This document shows, piece after piece, positions 38,130 to 50,108 of a DNA stretch of 64,000 nt (the stretch's first letter is position 1; every line of letters starts with the position of its first letter). The stretch is from Ceratothoa steindachneri (Eukaryota > Arthropoda > Malacostraca > Isopoda > Cymothoidae). Made by a program: the position numbers and the translations under genes. The stretch is taken from contig OZ018324.1 in assembly GCA_963969495.1 (NCBI GenBank), positions 42,716,609 through 42,780,608 on the forward strand, read 5' to 3'. The notes beneath the pieces are model-generated. The model worked only from the letters and a program-made list of their open reading frames with translations. It was not told where the DNA came from and did no database searches.

Positions 38130-40278
38130 AGAGATGTTAGGAGAAGAGAAAATATCATTGGGTCATTGATTGAAAACTTTGAAAATAAAGGAACAAAACA
38201 CTGCGAAGTTTGCACAGTGCAAGCATTGATAGGATTCATAGCAAAAACCAGATGAAAACATAAAAAGATTTTATTACTGTAGAGTCACGACCAAAAGTTT
38301 TCAAGCATTTTCGAAGTAAGCCCGTCTTCTAGGCAATTAAGGAAGATAGGAAACGGATTTGCTTCTCAAAAGTCACATTAGAGTAAAAAAATACCCCCAA
38401 CAAACACAAAATAGATACTTCCTTAACCTGTTCACCAAAAATATGCAAACAGGGATGAGGTGGATCCAATATACGGGATCTGCTGATAGTAATAGAATCT
38501 GTTCTGCTATCATTGAGATTCATTCCCCAAAGTTGACACCCATAAGTGATCCTAGCCAAATATTGGTTCAAGGACGCAGCAACCTCACCTCTGTTACTAG
38601 GACAATTGACACAGGAGTAACATATAGTATCATTGGCATAAGATACAAGGTTATTTTCAAGATGTGTGCCCATATCGGAAGTAAAAATAATAAAAAAAAA
38701 CAAAGGAACAAGGACACTGACGTGTGGAACACCAGAAACAACAGGCATTGAGGCAGAAGAGATACCATTAACAATTGCACACTGAGATCTATTATTTAAA
38801 AAGTCCGTAAAGATTTTAAGAAGATTACCACCAATACCAAGAAGTTCAACATATAGATCAGAGCCTTATGGTTTACGACCTAAAAGCAGAACTTTATCAA
38901 TAGTAATGACTTGAGGTGCAAACCAACGGTCCAGAAAAGACTGCAGATCATGAGAGAGTCAATTATGCGTCACAATTTCCCAAACCCTTAGGGAATCCAA
39001 ATTGAGGATCAGGTAATAAATTAAAGTTTTCGCAGTATGTGGATAACGGCTTAGCCAAAACACGCTAAAAGATCTTTGATAGAATGGGTGTAATAGATAT
39101 GGGGCGCTACTCAGAAGGAAAAGTTGGAGCTAAAGCTCGCCTAGGAATGGGAGTGATGTTGGCCTTTCCTGAACAAGATTGGGAAACTACCAGACTTCAG
39201 GAGCAAATTAAATGTTAAAGCCAATTTGGGTTTTATAACTGTTGCACACTTCTTAAAGAATAGGGGGAAAAACATTTGGGTCTGTCCAACCATATGTGTC
39301 AAGATCCCAAATGAATTTCTTCAATTTATTGGATCTATGAGTAACAGACAAGCCTAGGCAATCAAAACAAGTCAAGGGTAGGGATAACTCTTGGTTAAAA
39401 TGTTTGTGAATATAAATATCAGAGAGCCAATTAGCTTTTCTTAATGGATCAAAAGACACTGAACCATTAGACTCGCGAATAGGAGGCATACTAGAATCCA
39501 AACCAAACAAAGAAGCCTTGAGAAAGGACCACCATTTATATGGTTCTGTGGCACCAGAAAGAACCTCCTGCAAGTGAGAATTATAAGCAGTTTCAGCTGC
39601 ATTATTAATTCTCTGAGTCTCAACTTTGAGAGTAACATAGTTGTTCCATAGAAATTGACGCATGTTTCGTTTCCGAAGATGATCAGCTGCCTTTGTCCCC
39701 AAAGACTCGCTTACAGTCATCATTAAACCAGTCTTTATCCCTTAACCGTGATTTAATTATCTTGCATGGGACTCGTATATGTAAAATGTCTAATAAACAT
39801 GAATTAAGAGTGAAACAGGATCACTGGATCGGAAAATATCATTTCACTGAAGTCTTTCAATTTCATGAGAAACATTGTCCCAATTAACACGAGACTTAAT
39901 ATAAACCCAACGGGAGATGGTGATATCAGGTTCAGTAATGTCTACACAAATTTTTCCACTGATGGCATTATGGTCAGAAGTACCAATGGGATTAAGGACA
40001 GAAGCTTTAACTACTCCTAGAACATCAGTTAAAATAAGATCCAGGCAGTTAACAGAATTGTTTGTAGGTCCACGAATTAGTTCTTAACAACCAGGCAAGT
40101 TCGATAATCCAAAGCAGCAAGACCATTTGTATTTATTGGAGATACAGAATTTAACCATTATGCGTGATGTGCATTCAGATCTCCAGCAAAGATAAAGAAA
40201 ACTTTAATATCTACTGATTGTATTGACGTCATGGCACGTAAAAGGCAGTCATATAAATCCTTATTCGCAGTAGGATTT
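38130..40278 (-). mobile_element. LINE 2 (Jockey/CR1-like): endonuclease end, linker and RT
   Basis: Minus strand. The distal endonuclease half has IFAGDLNAHHA (near 40185) and an SDH-like remnant (near 39970). The linker frame 39723-39253 is 156 residues and contains WWSFLKASLFG and IWDLDTYGWTDPN. The RT frame 38748-38329 has VVSGVPHVSVLVPLFF and SYANDT at 38643-38626, where the expected YADD is damaged to YAND. The reading then goes on to CQLWGMNLNDSRT and GLLRKCLKTFGRD near 38300. LINEs of this type are common in decapod crustaceans, as recalled. The 5' part of the same element continues at 41.9-42.4 kb beyond an LTR insertion. Confidence 0.8.
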
Positions 40279-41923
40279 TGTCGTGGTATAGCAAGGACCG
40301 AGTGATGGCTACACTTCGTACGTATGGGTTCGTTACGTACTTCAAAACTCAGCGATTACGTTTTATCTCTAGGAGTGCTATATATTTTAATTATTATTTA
40401 TTATTATTATTGTATTATTTATTCTTTAATCCTTGAGGGTTCCTAGTTCCTTGCATAGCGTTTCGAGGATTGAAAAAAAATTGTTAAAAAAAACTAAAAC
40501 TTTAATTAAAACAAAAAAAACATGAACCAACGAAAGTTGACACACTAAATACAAAGAAATGAATTCAACGAATTTAAGTGAGGCTTTCTAAAAAGACATA
40601 CTTAAATTATAGTGATGGTTGACCCACAGATCACTTTAATATAAAAACTGCAAACGGACTTTACTGAAACGGATACCGGGGTGTAAATACCTTTATAGAT
40701 TTCTACTAGAATCGGGTTTGAGTCTGACCTTGAACTCAATGGTTACGTCCCCCTTAGGAATGTTGTTGCCGAGATGATGTGTGATGCTTTTCCAGATGTG
40801 TTCGTACGAAAGAAATAGCTTTAAAGCCACGGGACATTGAACGAATGTTTCTTTCTTCTCTTTGGATTACTCTGAGGAATAATTTGCATTGGCTAGCAAT
40901 GAGCCAATGCGGGAATCCTTTGACTCAGGGGAGTGCTGTGGAGGAGTTAACTTAGGGTGTTTCTCAAGAGGGAAGACTATCTCTGTGTTTGGGATACAAC
41001 AGGATAAGGGGATTTCTCTGACGAGAGTAAGTGAACTTGCTTGTTAAATCAAGTTAACCTAAATTTCGGTGTGACCACCAGGAACTAGCTCGAGGATGAG
41101 CTTCTTCTTAGTTCGGGTATTCCTCAAGGGCGAGAACTATCTAGGTGCTTTAGGATACACTAGGATAGGGGGGTTTTCTCTGACGAGAGTTTGTTAAACT
41201 TGCTTCTTAAATAAAGTTAACTTAAAGTTCGGTGTTACCACCAGGCAATAACTCGAGGATGTGCTTCTTCCTTGTTCCGGTGTTTCTCAAGGACAAAGAC
41301 TATATCGGTGCTCTGGTGACCCACCAGGATAAAGGGTCTCTCTGACGAGAGTTAGTTAAACTTGATTCTTAATTCAAGTTAACTTAAAGTTCGGTGTGAC
41401 CACCAGGAATTGGCTTGGGATAAGCCAATTCTTAGTCCCTTCTATTGGTAGCCGGCCTCTTGCCGGAATCTTCCTCTTCTTGATGACTAATGTGATCTAC
41501 CCCGTTTATCCAAAGCTATTTGCTTTTATACGTCACCATCGACTGGGTTAGGGGTTTGGAGGTGGGGGGGATTTGTGAACAGGCCGCCTGAAGTCTCCTC
41601 CTCCAACAGTTTTTATCAGAGCGTCGTACACCTGGCCTTGAGAGAACCTTTTAGCTTTAGGGCGACGCTCCTCTAATTTCGCATATGCGGTGGAATTGAA
41701 TATCGCCTCTTAGGGAAAATCTTGCTGTTTTAACCGATGTTAAGGTCTTGGGGCCGACCTGAGCTGATTATTGCATCATGTGCTCGGGGACACACCTCAG
41801 CTTCTTTTCGAGATGAGGGGCGAGAGGGAGGTGGTTAAGTGGTGGTGATACGGCGTCTACAATGCCAGGATGTTGTGGTTAACGACCAGTGGCTCACTTG
41901 TGAAGGGGGGCTATCGATTCCCT
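40279..41923 (+). mobile_element. LTR-derived insertion in LINE 2
   Basis: LINE 2 codons NPTANKDLYD (below 40278) and SSKYNNH...SLYRN (above 41924) join across this segment, so it is an insertion. It starts TGTCGTGGTATAGC, close to the starts of the LTRs at 46036 and 6882. A possible 3' LTR end is GGCGTCTACA at 41861. About 60 bp beyond that may be internal sequence. The preceding five bases are GATTT, but I see no clean duplicate on the far side, so the right boundary is uncertain. Confidence 0.55.
40935..41435 (+). repeat. Tandem repeats of about 165 bp inside the LTR-like insertion
   Basis: Units share CTGACGAGAGT, AAGTTAACyTAAA, TTCGGTGTkACCACCAGG and CTCGAGGATG. Starts are near 41018, 41187 and 41342, with a partial unit before the first. 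Confidence 0.8.
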
Positions 41924-42441
41924 TAAAAATTCCTATAAAGACTAAATTTCTAATGATTATTATATTTACTAGAGACTTTAACAAGCTGCATCTCATGACA
42001 CTGACCAACAAGCTTGGTCAAGTGTTGTACACTTTAGCTTGATGTGATATACAGTGACATTCCTCAGGTAATGGGAAAGCAATCTTGTCTAATAAGTACA
42101 TATAGGTTTGTCGAGGTCGGCTTAGAGATATGTCTAAAATTAGGGACAAGAGTCTCTAAGCAGAAGACGACATCGTAGTTAACGGTAGCCAACGAAAGGT
42201 CCTATAGGTTTTTGTATGGCTCACCGATGTTTGAATAAAGAACACAGCAACTATTAGGGAGTTGCAGGCGTGGGCCGAGATTACGCCCAACATTACCACA
42301 GAGCAAAGTCATTAAATACATATACATATAGTAAATATAAATATTCCCTAAACGAAAAAAATCAAACGATGGAAATGAAAAGTAAACCCAGAAAAAGCTA
42401 TCACATCTAAGTAAAGCAAACCCGCTCAGAGAACACCACAT
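41924..42441 (-). mobile_element. LINE 2 ORF2 N-terminus, with a 2A-like motif
   Basis: The frame 42441-42202 reads a hydrophobic leader rich in aromatic residues and then LLCGNVGRNLGP, followed by NSCCVLYSNIGEPYKNL. After a stop, the APE-type endonuclease start continues as NYDVVFCLETLV and RQDCFPIT. The order leader, GD-V-E-NPGP-like box, YSNIRGL-like box is typical of the start of ORF2 in this LINE type. It belongs with 38130-40278, which it joins across the LTR insertion. Confidence 0.75.
42271..42297 (-). other. Degenerate 2A-like (StopGo) peptide site
   Basis: The codons read GNVGRNLGP where functional 2A peptides have D-V/I-E-x-N-P-G-P. The Asp, Glu and first Pro are substituted, so ribosome skipping is not expected. 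2A-like sites are known in several LINE families. Confidence 0.5.
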
Positions 42442-44060
42442 CCAAAAGGGAACAGTAAAGATGGATTTTCAAGCAAATGACGAAAGGAAAATAAAGAAAG
42501 AAAAAGCAAGAACAGAACAACCTCCTGAGAAATCCACCACACAGTGTATGTCTTCTTCTTCAGCCTGCTAAAACCACTTTGAAGAACAAAAACACGTGAT
42601 TGTATGGAAGGAAGCTATATAGCATCATGGCAGCAGGGAAGCTAAGAAAACGGACAACCGAAAAATTTAGTGCAAAGGCTATGTATGGCCTTATCCTACT
42701 CCTCCCTTCATTGTTTGGATTCGGAGAACCTGTCTTCGAGCTTTGACCTGAAATAGCAAAATCTACAAGGCAGTAAGTAGGTGGTTTGGAGTCAGAGTTA
42801 TACTTCTCCTAGCCTTTGCCTAAAAAGACATCCTTACAAGGCAAAAGGGGATAGAGCTTATTTGATGGTTGCTTTTACTTGCCATATCACAGTGAGCAAA
42901 TAACAGGAAAAGGGGTTTTCAAAAGGATATGGACATCACCTCATATCTAACCACACCCTCACCCACTGCCGCTGGATGTCCGGGACTGCTTATTCGTCAG
43001 AATCTATTAGAGTAGATTTTACAACAATAGGAACTGTTTATTTCGCAACTATGCCCCATATCTCAGTGGCCCGCGGCGATCCGCAACCGACGATATTCTA
43101 ATCAGACCCAAGTGTAATTTGATCTTTAGAGGTAATGAAGAGTAGAAGTTAGAGGATATTTTAAATAGTCTCAAAAGGAATAGACATAAATAAATTTAGT
43201 AAATACCTGGTCCCGATAAAGTTTTCCCAGGATTTTCAAGGAATGTAAAGATAGGTAAATTAGCACTTAGCAAGCCTATTTAGAAAATCTTTAAAGATTA
43301 GCATTGTATCAACGGGATAAAACATTTATTTTCATTTACTGACCAGTAAATTTTACAACAGTGGTGGAGAAATGATAGAATCTATAGCAATATCTGTAGT
43401 GATCAAACTACGCAATACGTAAACATCTGGCACCAAAATTTCTGCATTCAATAGGCCTAAAAGATACCTCGGCAAAACGATGCCAATCGGTTCTATTAAA
43501 TCCAAGCATGCATTATTAAATATATGTATATTATGTAAAGATTCAATATTGTATGAAAAATAGGATGCTATTTTTAAATGTACATATATGTAAGCAAGCA
43601 ACCATAGGACAAAGAGAGGAGCAAAGAAAACGGTTGAACACCTACGTTTGATAAAACTACCCAAGTTGTGTCTCGCAAAAGGATTATCAAAGACGGATAT
43701 TTAAGGAGGAGCACGCGTAAACACAGCTGTTTACCGTAAGAGATAGCGCAGCGACAATCGTATCAAATTCTACAAATAAGAGTTTATCATGTAAATATAC
43801 ACACCGTGCACAGTAAGAGGGGCAAAATTCAGAACTGTGATTTGTCGTATATAGAAATCATTAGAACGAACATTTGTAATGTCGAAAGGGAAAGAAAACA
43901 AGAATAGAAAGTAATTATAAAACTAGAGGCGATCACTCAGGGTTTTCTTAAACTCGAGCTCCAATTGAAGGATGGGAATCCTGAAATTTGAGCCCAGCCA
44001 ATCAGTAATGGGTTCTGTGGCACACGCCAAGGCTTTCCTTTTCTTTCATATATCTATTTT
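42442..44060. other. No recognised gene; probable LINE 2 5' region
   Basis: The first several hundred bases may be LINE 2 ORF1/5' UTR remnants. A 103-residue minus-strand frame (43353-43664) has a hydrophobic start but no recognisable domain. Confidence 0.35.
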
Positions 44061-44510
44061 ATAGTTCTGTTTTTACTTGGACATTCTTTTGTTTTGTTTT
44101 TCCTTCGTTTTTTAGTTTTAGGCACTTTGCCTGTTTTATTTACTCTTTTCTTGTTTTCTTTCTTTCTTTAGCTTTGGGCACCTCGCCTCATTTATTTAAG
44201 CTTTTCTTTTTTTTATTTCGTTTTATAGTTTTGTAATCTTAGACTTTTATATATAAACGCTTTTGTGTTTTGTTGTTTTCCTTCGTTTCTTAGTTTTGGG
44301 CACTTCGCCTCATTTATTTACGCTTTTCGTTTTGTTTTTTCTTTCGTTTATTATTTCTAGGCAATTCGCCGCTTTTATTTACGCTTGTCTTGTTTTGCTG
44401 TTTTCCTTTATATTTTAGTTTGGGGCACTTCGCCTCTTTTGTTTACATCTTTACTTTTGTAACATTTTGTTGTCGATCTTAATCTGGGCATTTCCCCTCT
44501 TTTGTTTTTA
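44060..44510 (+). repeat. T-rich tandem repeats of about 61 bp
   Basis: The core GGCAcTTCGCCTC followed by wTTTrTTTACGCTTTT recurs near 44121, 44175, 44298, 44360, 44422 and 44486, with a degenerate unit between 44175 and 44298. Seven or so diverged units are visible. Confidence 0.75.
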
Positions 44511-44976
44511 GGGTCAATATCCGGTTTTATGGTCTTGATTTTCTAGCATGTTCCTTTTAATGTTTTTAAGTGAAAATTGGTCTTATGTTTCCTCTTGCAG
44601 TTTTTTCCGCTTGGGAATAACTATGTTCGATCGACTGTGCGTTGCCTTTGTTTGGGTAATGGGTATACCAGAAGGCTTTTTCACCCTTATGAAACCTATC
44701 ACACATTTTATCACTTACTCCATAATTTTTTAAATAAAGCGAAGACCGTAACAACTAAAATATGTAAATCCATTGCATCATTCCAAATTAATTGTATATA
44801 TTGTAAAAAATGCCTGAAGCAAGCAAACACGCTAATTCTCGAAGTGGCTCAAATAATATGATCGGACTGTCTAAGACGTAGCCACTCTCAGATCTCCCAA
44901 CACAACGAGATAATTTAGCCTATATTTCTCTTCTCGAAGTGAGAGTGACATTAAACTACATGCATTTGTCTGAGAG
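44511..44976. other. No gene recognised
   Basis: Three overlapping frames (44548-44733 and 44577-44861 plus; 44566-44754 minus) give no family resemblance. Confidence 0.4.
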
Positions 44977-45000
44977 AAAGAGAGAGAGAGAGAGAGAGAA
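44977..45000. repeat. (GA)n microsatellite
   Basis: Short GA run directly before the orphan ORF. The reading frame stays open through it as alternating Arg/Glu. Confidence 0.9.
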
Positions 45001-45006
45001 TGGATC

Positions 45007-45510
45007 TTGATAAAGATTGAGGATCGACGAGGTGAAATAATTCATTGGGCAATTTGTGACCTGGATAGAAATGAACTCGGCCTTCGTCATCAATTCGAAA
45101 CCTTCGACGGACCTACCACAGGCAATAATTATTTCATGGTACCAATAGGGATGTCTTTGTCAAAGGTGGAAGAGTTACAATGGGATGAAGTGTTCGTTCC
45201 TATTACAGATGGACCTGAAAATCCGATGAAAAATAAAGTGTTGTCGGATTTGTCCTCTGATCACAAGTACCTTTTCCTCGCCCCTAAAACCATTCACAGC
45301 GGGAAACTTGATCGGCAACTGAAAAGTTTTAAGCCAGAACCCATTTCTCACTTTAAGTGTTTGCCTTTTTCAGTCGCTTTGGCTCAACTTACCTCTCCAA
45401 GCATTCTTTTAAAGGTAAAGTTAAGAAAACCAGCACTCCGTCATGTTCTACGTCGTCACCAACTACTTTCATTGATTGATTGTGATGAAAAGTCGACCAC
45501 ATATTTCTGA
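45007..45510 (+). CDS. Orphan 167-residue ORF, unknown function
   Basis: The longest uninterrupted plus-strand frame in the window. Its composition is balanced and soluble-protein-like: IIHWAICDLDRNELGLRHQF, then a TTGNNYFMVPIG motif and ITDGPENPMKNK. No domain is recognised. The frame is open upstream through the GA repeat, so the true start is uncertain; the first ATG-like start in frame is at the ORF beginning. A second frame, 45608-45895 (95 residues), follows after one stop region and may be part of the same broken gene. An LTR begins at 46036, so both could be the remnant of a retroelement internal region. Confidence 0.4.
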   Translation: MIKIEDRRGEIIHWAICDLDRNELGLRHQFETFDGPTTGNNYFMVPIGMSLSKVEELQWDEVFVPITDGPENPMKNKVLSDLSSDHKYLFLAPKTIHSGKLDRQLKSFKPEPISHFKCLPFSVALAQLTSPSILLKVKLRKPALRHVLRRHQLLSLIDCDEKSTTYF

Positions 45511-45607
45511 CGCCGCCAATCACATTATTTTCCAAATCAAATGTCTCCGCCTTCTTCCTCAATCAACGACGCGAGACAAATCAGATCATTAAACGCAACC
45601 CAGAAAA

Positions 45608-45895
45608 TTGCTCTTCTCTCTCCTCTGTTACGATGATCCAAATCTCCGCGCCTTCTCTGTTCACAAGATTATGGATGGACCTTCGCCAAGGAGCGATTTT
45701 AGTGACAAGACAGTAAGAAAATTCGTTCCTTCTCCACTTAAATTAATGCGAACAACACTGCTGAACTCATTGATTGAGATTCAGTTACGATTTACGAGTC
45801 TAGCCCCTTGCGATCTCACCATCGCCAAATTTCAGGATTTGATTGTCAGCAAATTTGAATTGCCATCTTTCCAACCCACTGGGTGGAGCCCCTGA
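45608..45895 (+). CDS. Unrecognised 95-residue ORF downstream of the orphan ORF
   Basis: It contains DKTVRKFVPSPLKLMR and FQDLIVSKFELPSFQPTGW. Codon composition is unlike the AT-rich surroundings. No domain was recognised. It ends 140 bp before the LTR-like element. Confidence 0.3.
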   Translation: MLFSLLCYDDPNLRAFSVHKIMDGPSPRSDFSDKTVRKFVPSPLKLMRTTLLNSLIEIQLRFTSLAPCDLTIAKFQDLIVSKFELPSFQPTGWSP

Positions 45896-46035
45896 TTCGC
45901 GAGTTAACAAGTGCATGGGTTAGAAATTTCTGGCCATGATGAAAGAAGGGTATATTCGTGCGAAAATTGCTTCCCTAGACTTTTTTTCGAAAGCTGACAC
46001 GAAAAAATATTTGGTAAAAATGGTTAGTTAGTTAC

Positions 46036-47303
46036 TGTCGTGGTACACCACTCTATACCAGACACTTCTCCTATATATGTGGGGGTGACTTAATCACGTA
46101 CGGCAACGCAAACCATTTAAGGACTGTGCAGGGATTAAGAAAAGCAACTAGAGGGTCAATCTCGAGGCGTTGTGTTTCAAATGATAATAATAATAATAGA
46201 TACTTATAATGCGCCCTTCAGGGCTGTTAGCCCTCACATAGCACATGCAAATCCTTAACAAGTCAGGCAGAGGGCAAAAATAGTGGGCGGGATTTACTTG
46301 AATAGGCGAAGAGTATCGTTCAAGGTTAATTAAATTTGAAACACGAAAATTATAATTTTATTTATACATATCAAAATAAGAATAAAAATAGGCAAAAGAA
46401 AATTATTTTAAAATGAAATAGTGTCTTGATAATTATGATTAGGATGGATTCTCAAATCAAATTAATTAATTAGCGTTACTATGGTCAGAACAAAAGGGGG
46501 AATTTGAAAATACTAATAACTGAGGATGCTTCAATCTTACGGTTCGGTGACTTCGAGGAAGGTTCTGCTTGGGATGAGGTAAGTGGAGCATGATCCGATG
46601 GGGCAAGTGGGGTACGATCTGGATGAGGCAAGTGTGGTAGGCTATGGATGAAGCAAGTGGGGCACAAACTGAAACAACCTACCAAGGAATAGCGACGAAG
46701 ATAGCCAATCTTCAACGAAGATATTCAACGGGGAAATATGGGAAGAGGAAACTTCTTTTCCTTAAAGGTGATTGATGGAGATTTTATTTTTATCGATTAA
46801 ATAAAGGGAGACTATCACGCCACTTCAAAGAATTACCGTTCACAGAAGCTACCAATGGACTAGGGTAGAATCACGGCGGAGAAAGTCTTGCTGTCTGATG
46901 AACGGTCAAGGGACTTCAACTCGAGATGATGAGGACGACTTTGAGTTGCGTGCGGGACTCACCGATCTCACGTCATAACCGGGTATTTTTACGAGTGATC
47001 CGGCAGAGGGAAAGAAGAATTTGAAGCAGGGGGTGAGGAAGCTTCAGACATCTTTATCTGTGACGCGGACGAAAATTCAGCTTTTAGCGGCAAGGTGCGA
47101 AAAAAAACAAACCGCTCGTTCTCTCCTCGTCGCCGGGGAGAGGGATCTAGACAAAATCGCAGGATTGAAGGATAATTCCAGAATATGCACAGGAGTCGAA
47201 ACCTCTCGAAAGTTCCCGAACAGAAAGTGACGTTTTCCATGGCGGGATACAATGGCACGTGGTCTTCAAATAACGTGAGCAGGGTAGAGGTTGTTATTTT
47301 ACA
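46036..47303 (+). mobile_element. LTR-like element, family 2
   Basis: It starts TGTCGTGGTACACC and ends GTTATTTTACA (TGT...ACA). The flanks are GTTAC (46031-46035) and GTAAC (47304-47308), a possible 5-bp duplication with one mismatch. The 1268-bp length and start match the style of the LTRs at 6882 and 25900, although the bodies differ. It contains an internal minisatellite at 46573-46671. No internal domain adjoins downstream. Confidence 0.55.
46573..46671 (+). repeat. Four 25-bp minisatellite units in the LTR-like element
   Basis: Each unit is a variant of GATGrGGCAAGTGGGGtAyG. Four consecutive units are readable. Confidence 0.8.
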
Positions 47304-47308
47304 GTAAC

Positions 47309-48420
47309 AATTTTTCTATTTCTCTTATTGACGACGATGATATGCATTTCTCATGATTTCAGTCCTTTTTGCGTTCATTTGATTTTATGTTCCCTTAAAA
47401 AATATTCCTGCTTGGAATTTAGTTATATTATTAAAACTTAATTTCGAGATAAGATTAAGTTGTAAAAGAGTAGTCATTTTCGGTTTTTAAACCTCTATCC
47501 AATGACTAGCTTTGAATACAGTCACATTACCAACGATGACCAATCAGAATACAGAATATTTATTGTATTCCAAAATATAATATATTAATAAAAATAGCTC
47601 TATGGTGGAATTGGCTTGACGTAGGTTATTTTTGTTTTCATTTTGCAATATACGAGATTATTGTGTAACCGATTTTTATTTACGACAATATTTTATCTTT
47701 ATAGCCCGATTTCATTTTCTTCTAGTGCACAGGCTTGCTAGCCCCGCCCAGAGGGTGGAGATATACGACCATAATGGAGGTAAATCGTCCCATGGTCATC
47801 TCCAGGCCACGCCATCTGTATTAGGAGAGCACATATAAATAGAAAAAGAAAGAGGAAGAGAGAGAATATTAACGAATTCGTCGCGTTCACGCTACCGCCT
47901 ATATCCTCTTAGTCTTTTCTCGCCATTAACTCGTACTTGCGTTGATAATATATAGACTACTAGTCTCCCACCTAGTACGCTTTGTGTAGCGCCGCTTGCA
48001 TCATAAAATTCCGTTAATAGAATAGAGTTTATTTTCGTACGTCCATCCTTTCCTTGATCTTTCGATAAGCCCAGAAAGGAGAGGAACACCGTAAAATCAC
48101 ATCTCCTTGGAGTCCGATAAATAATTCGCCGTAACTTATTCCTCCCTAATAAACTTAAACTAGTCGCTCCCTCAGAATGCGTTGTTTTACTTAAACATCT
48201 TTTATTCACATACTATTGATTCACCGTGGTCCTGACCTATATAACTGATAAACTTGTCGTCTACTATAACATTTACCTAACACTCCATAACTGGCGCTCC
48301 CCCTTATATATCTATTATGGATAACTTACATAAAGATAAGTTGATTAAGGAATCTCAATACTGATTTCCTAGGGGAAAATATGTTTGACTATTTTACCTT
48401 CTTTTTATAGAAATGTTTAT
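47309..48420. other. No gene; possible LTR or promoter-like sequence near 47.7-48.2 kb
   Basis: A TATAAATA box near 47834 lies upstream of GA-rich and then moderately GC-rich noncoding DNA containing AATAGAATAGAGTTTATTTTCG, reminiscent of the LTRs in this window. No paired termini were found. Minus-strand frame 47892-48209 is not recognisable. Confidence 0.3.
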
Positions 48421-48429
48421 TAAGCTGCC

Positions 48430-49520
48430 GATAGAGATTAGAATTACGATATTGTTTATTTGGACATTAATAAGGCTTTCAACAGGGTTCCACACTTAAG
48501 ACTTTTGAATAAATTTAAATCACATAGCATGATTGGAGAATTTTTAAGTAGGTTCATAGTGGCTTAGTGAAAAACAGCGAAATTTAATATAGAATGGATT
48601 AAATATGAGTGATAGAATTTTACCAGTGGAGTTCTTCTGGGGTCAGTGTTGGGGTCGTTGTTTTTCTTGATTTATATTAATGATCTTGACTTAGCTAAAA
48701 GTAGCAACCTGAGGAAGTTTGCCGATGACTCTAAGTTGCGTAGGATTATAAGTTCTGAATCTGATGCTGAGATATTATAAAATAATTGACCATAATATGG
48801 CAATAATCTGAGAAATGGCAAATGGAATAAGGTAAAATATGATTTACAAATCGAGTAGCTATAATCTACTGAATAATTAGGAAAAGAAAGGGGGGAGTTC
48901 TAGGAAAGTCAGAATGCGAAAAAAAGAATTAGCTGTCCTGTTAAGTTTAAACCTTCGGGTCAGAAAGCAGGGCAGAAAGACAAAGAATAAAGCTAATAGT
49001 GTATTCAGGTTTATTGGAAAAAGAGTAAGCAATATGATTGTTGATATAATTCTGAAAATGTATCCGATATTAATTACGCCGCCTCTTTTCTATTGGGGAT
49101 TTTCGGTCCCGATATTAGAAGATTGATATTGCTTTGTTTAAGTCTGTGCATGGTAGAATTACTAAGATGGTTCATGGGTTAAAAACCTTAACTTATGTTG
49201 GAAGGCTTAGGAGACTCAATCTTTATAAGTAAGAAAGGAGAAGAAATCAAGTGGACATGATTGAAGTCTTCAAGTCGGTAACAGGTTATAATAGGGTTGA
49301 TATAGGTAAGATTCTTAATTTTAGAGAACAGGATAGGACACATAGCAATGGATCTAAGCTGGATAAGTTTAGGTTTAAGAAAGAGATTGGTAGAAATTGG
49401 TTTACAAATCGCCGGATAGATAAAGGGAAAATGCTCACTTGTTATCTGATGGAAGCATCCTCCCGGAAAACTTTTAAGTATAGATTGGATAGATTTATGA
49501 ATAAAGAATCGAGGTGGTAA
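48430..49520 (+). mobile_element. LINE 3 fragment (CR1-like) reverse transcriptase and C-terminus
   Basis: Plus-strand reading with frame breaks: YDIVYLDINKAFNRVPHLRL (near 48448), TSGVLLGSVLGSLFFLIYIN (near 48630), then the intact FADD box at 48718-48729 with DSKLRR after it. The C-terminal part has QGRKTKNKANSVF and RFIGKRVSNM (48970-49040), then frame 49251-49520 with IEVFKSVTGYN, NWFTNRR and FKYRLDRFMN, the conserved tail of this CR1-like type. Several stops make it inactive. Confidence 0.8.
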
Positions 49521-49956
49521 TGAACTTTAGGAGGGGAAGAGTAGCTGCTTCGTATAGGCTTATGATTATCTATTTGCAGAGTAAAGTTTCATTTAAGAAA
49601 ATGTTAGCGGACATCAAGGAACGTAAGCCATCAGAATTTTGGAAAAAGTTTACCTGCACATAATAATTTGCGTTGGGTTTCAAAAGGCGAAGAACTTTAC
49701 TGCTCCTGAATGCTCTGTTAAACATCTTAAGGCTGCAAAAATTGACATGGGTAGCTACAGAATAAAGACTCACAAGCCGTACCCAGCATAAAGGAACAGA
49801 ACACTAATTCTGATTGCCTCCTTAAGCCGGAATTCAGCCAATAACCTGAGGAGAAGGTGATGGGAGACCAGAACCAGGGAATCCGGGTTTTAACGAGAGT
49901 TGGGTGTTGTAATCGCCGCCATGAATCTGGCCCTAAATACGAAACTTCGCTACCAT
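49521..49956. other. No gene; likely LINE 3 3' region
   Basis: No recognised coding pattern. The overlapping minus-strand frames 49570-49773 and 49727-49963 have no recognised domain. Confidence 0.35.
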
Positions 49957-50108
49957 TCAGCATACGCTTTAAATACCCGTCGTCTAAGCCCCCTTCTCTC
50001 TGTTAACACTGAGAAATAAAAATCATCAATATTAATCGCAGATAGGGATTAAAACCCAGATAAACCTTCTAGGTCTTCCCATAATTAATGCGGTTTTTAA
50101 TTTCTCGG
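49957..50108 (+). repeat. Perfect 152-bp inverted repeat, left arm
   Basis: Base-for-base reverse complement of 51233-51384 as far as I can check by eye. Homology ends abruptly at both edges. Confidence 0.9.
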
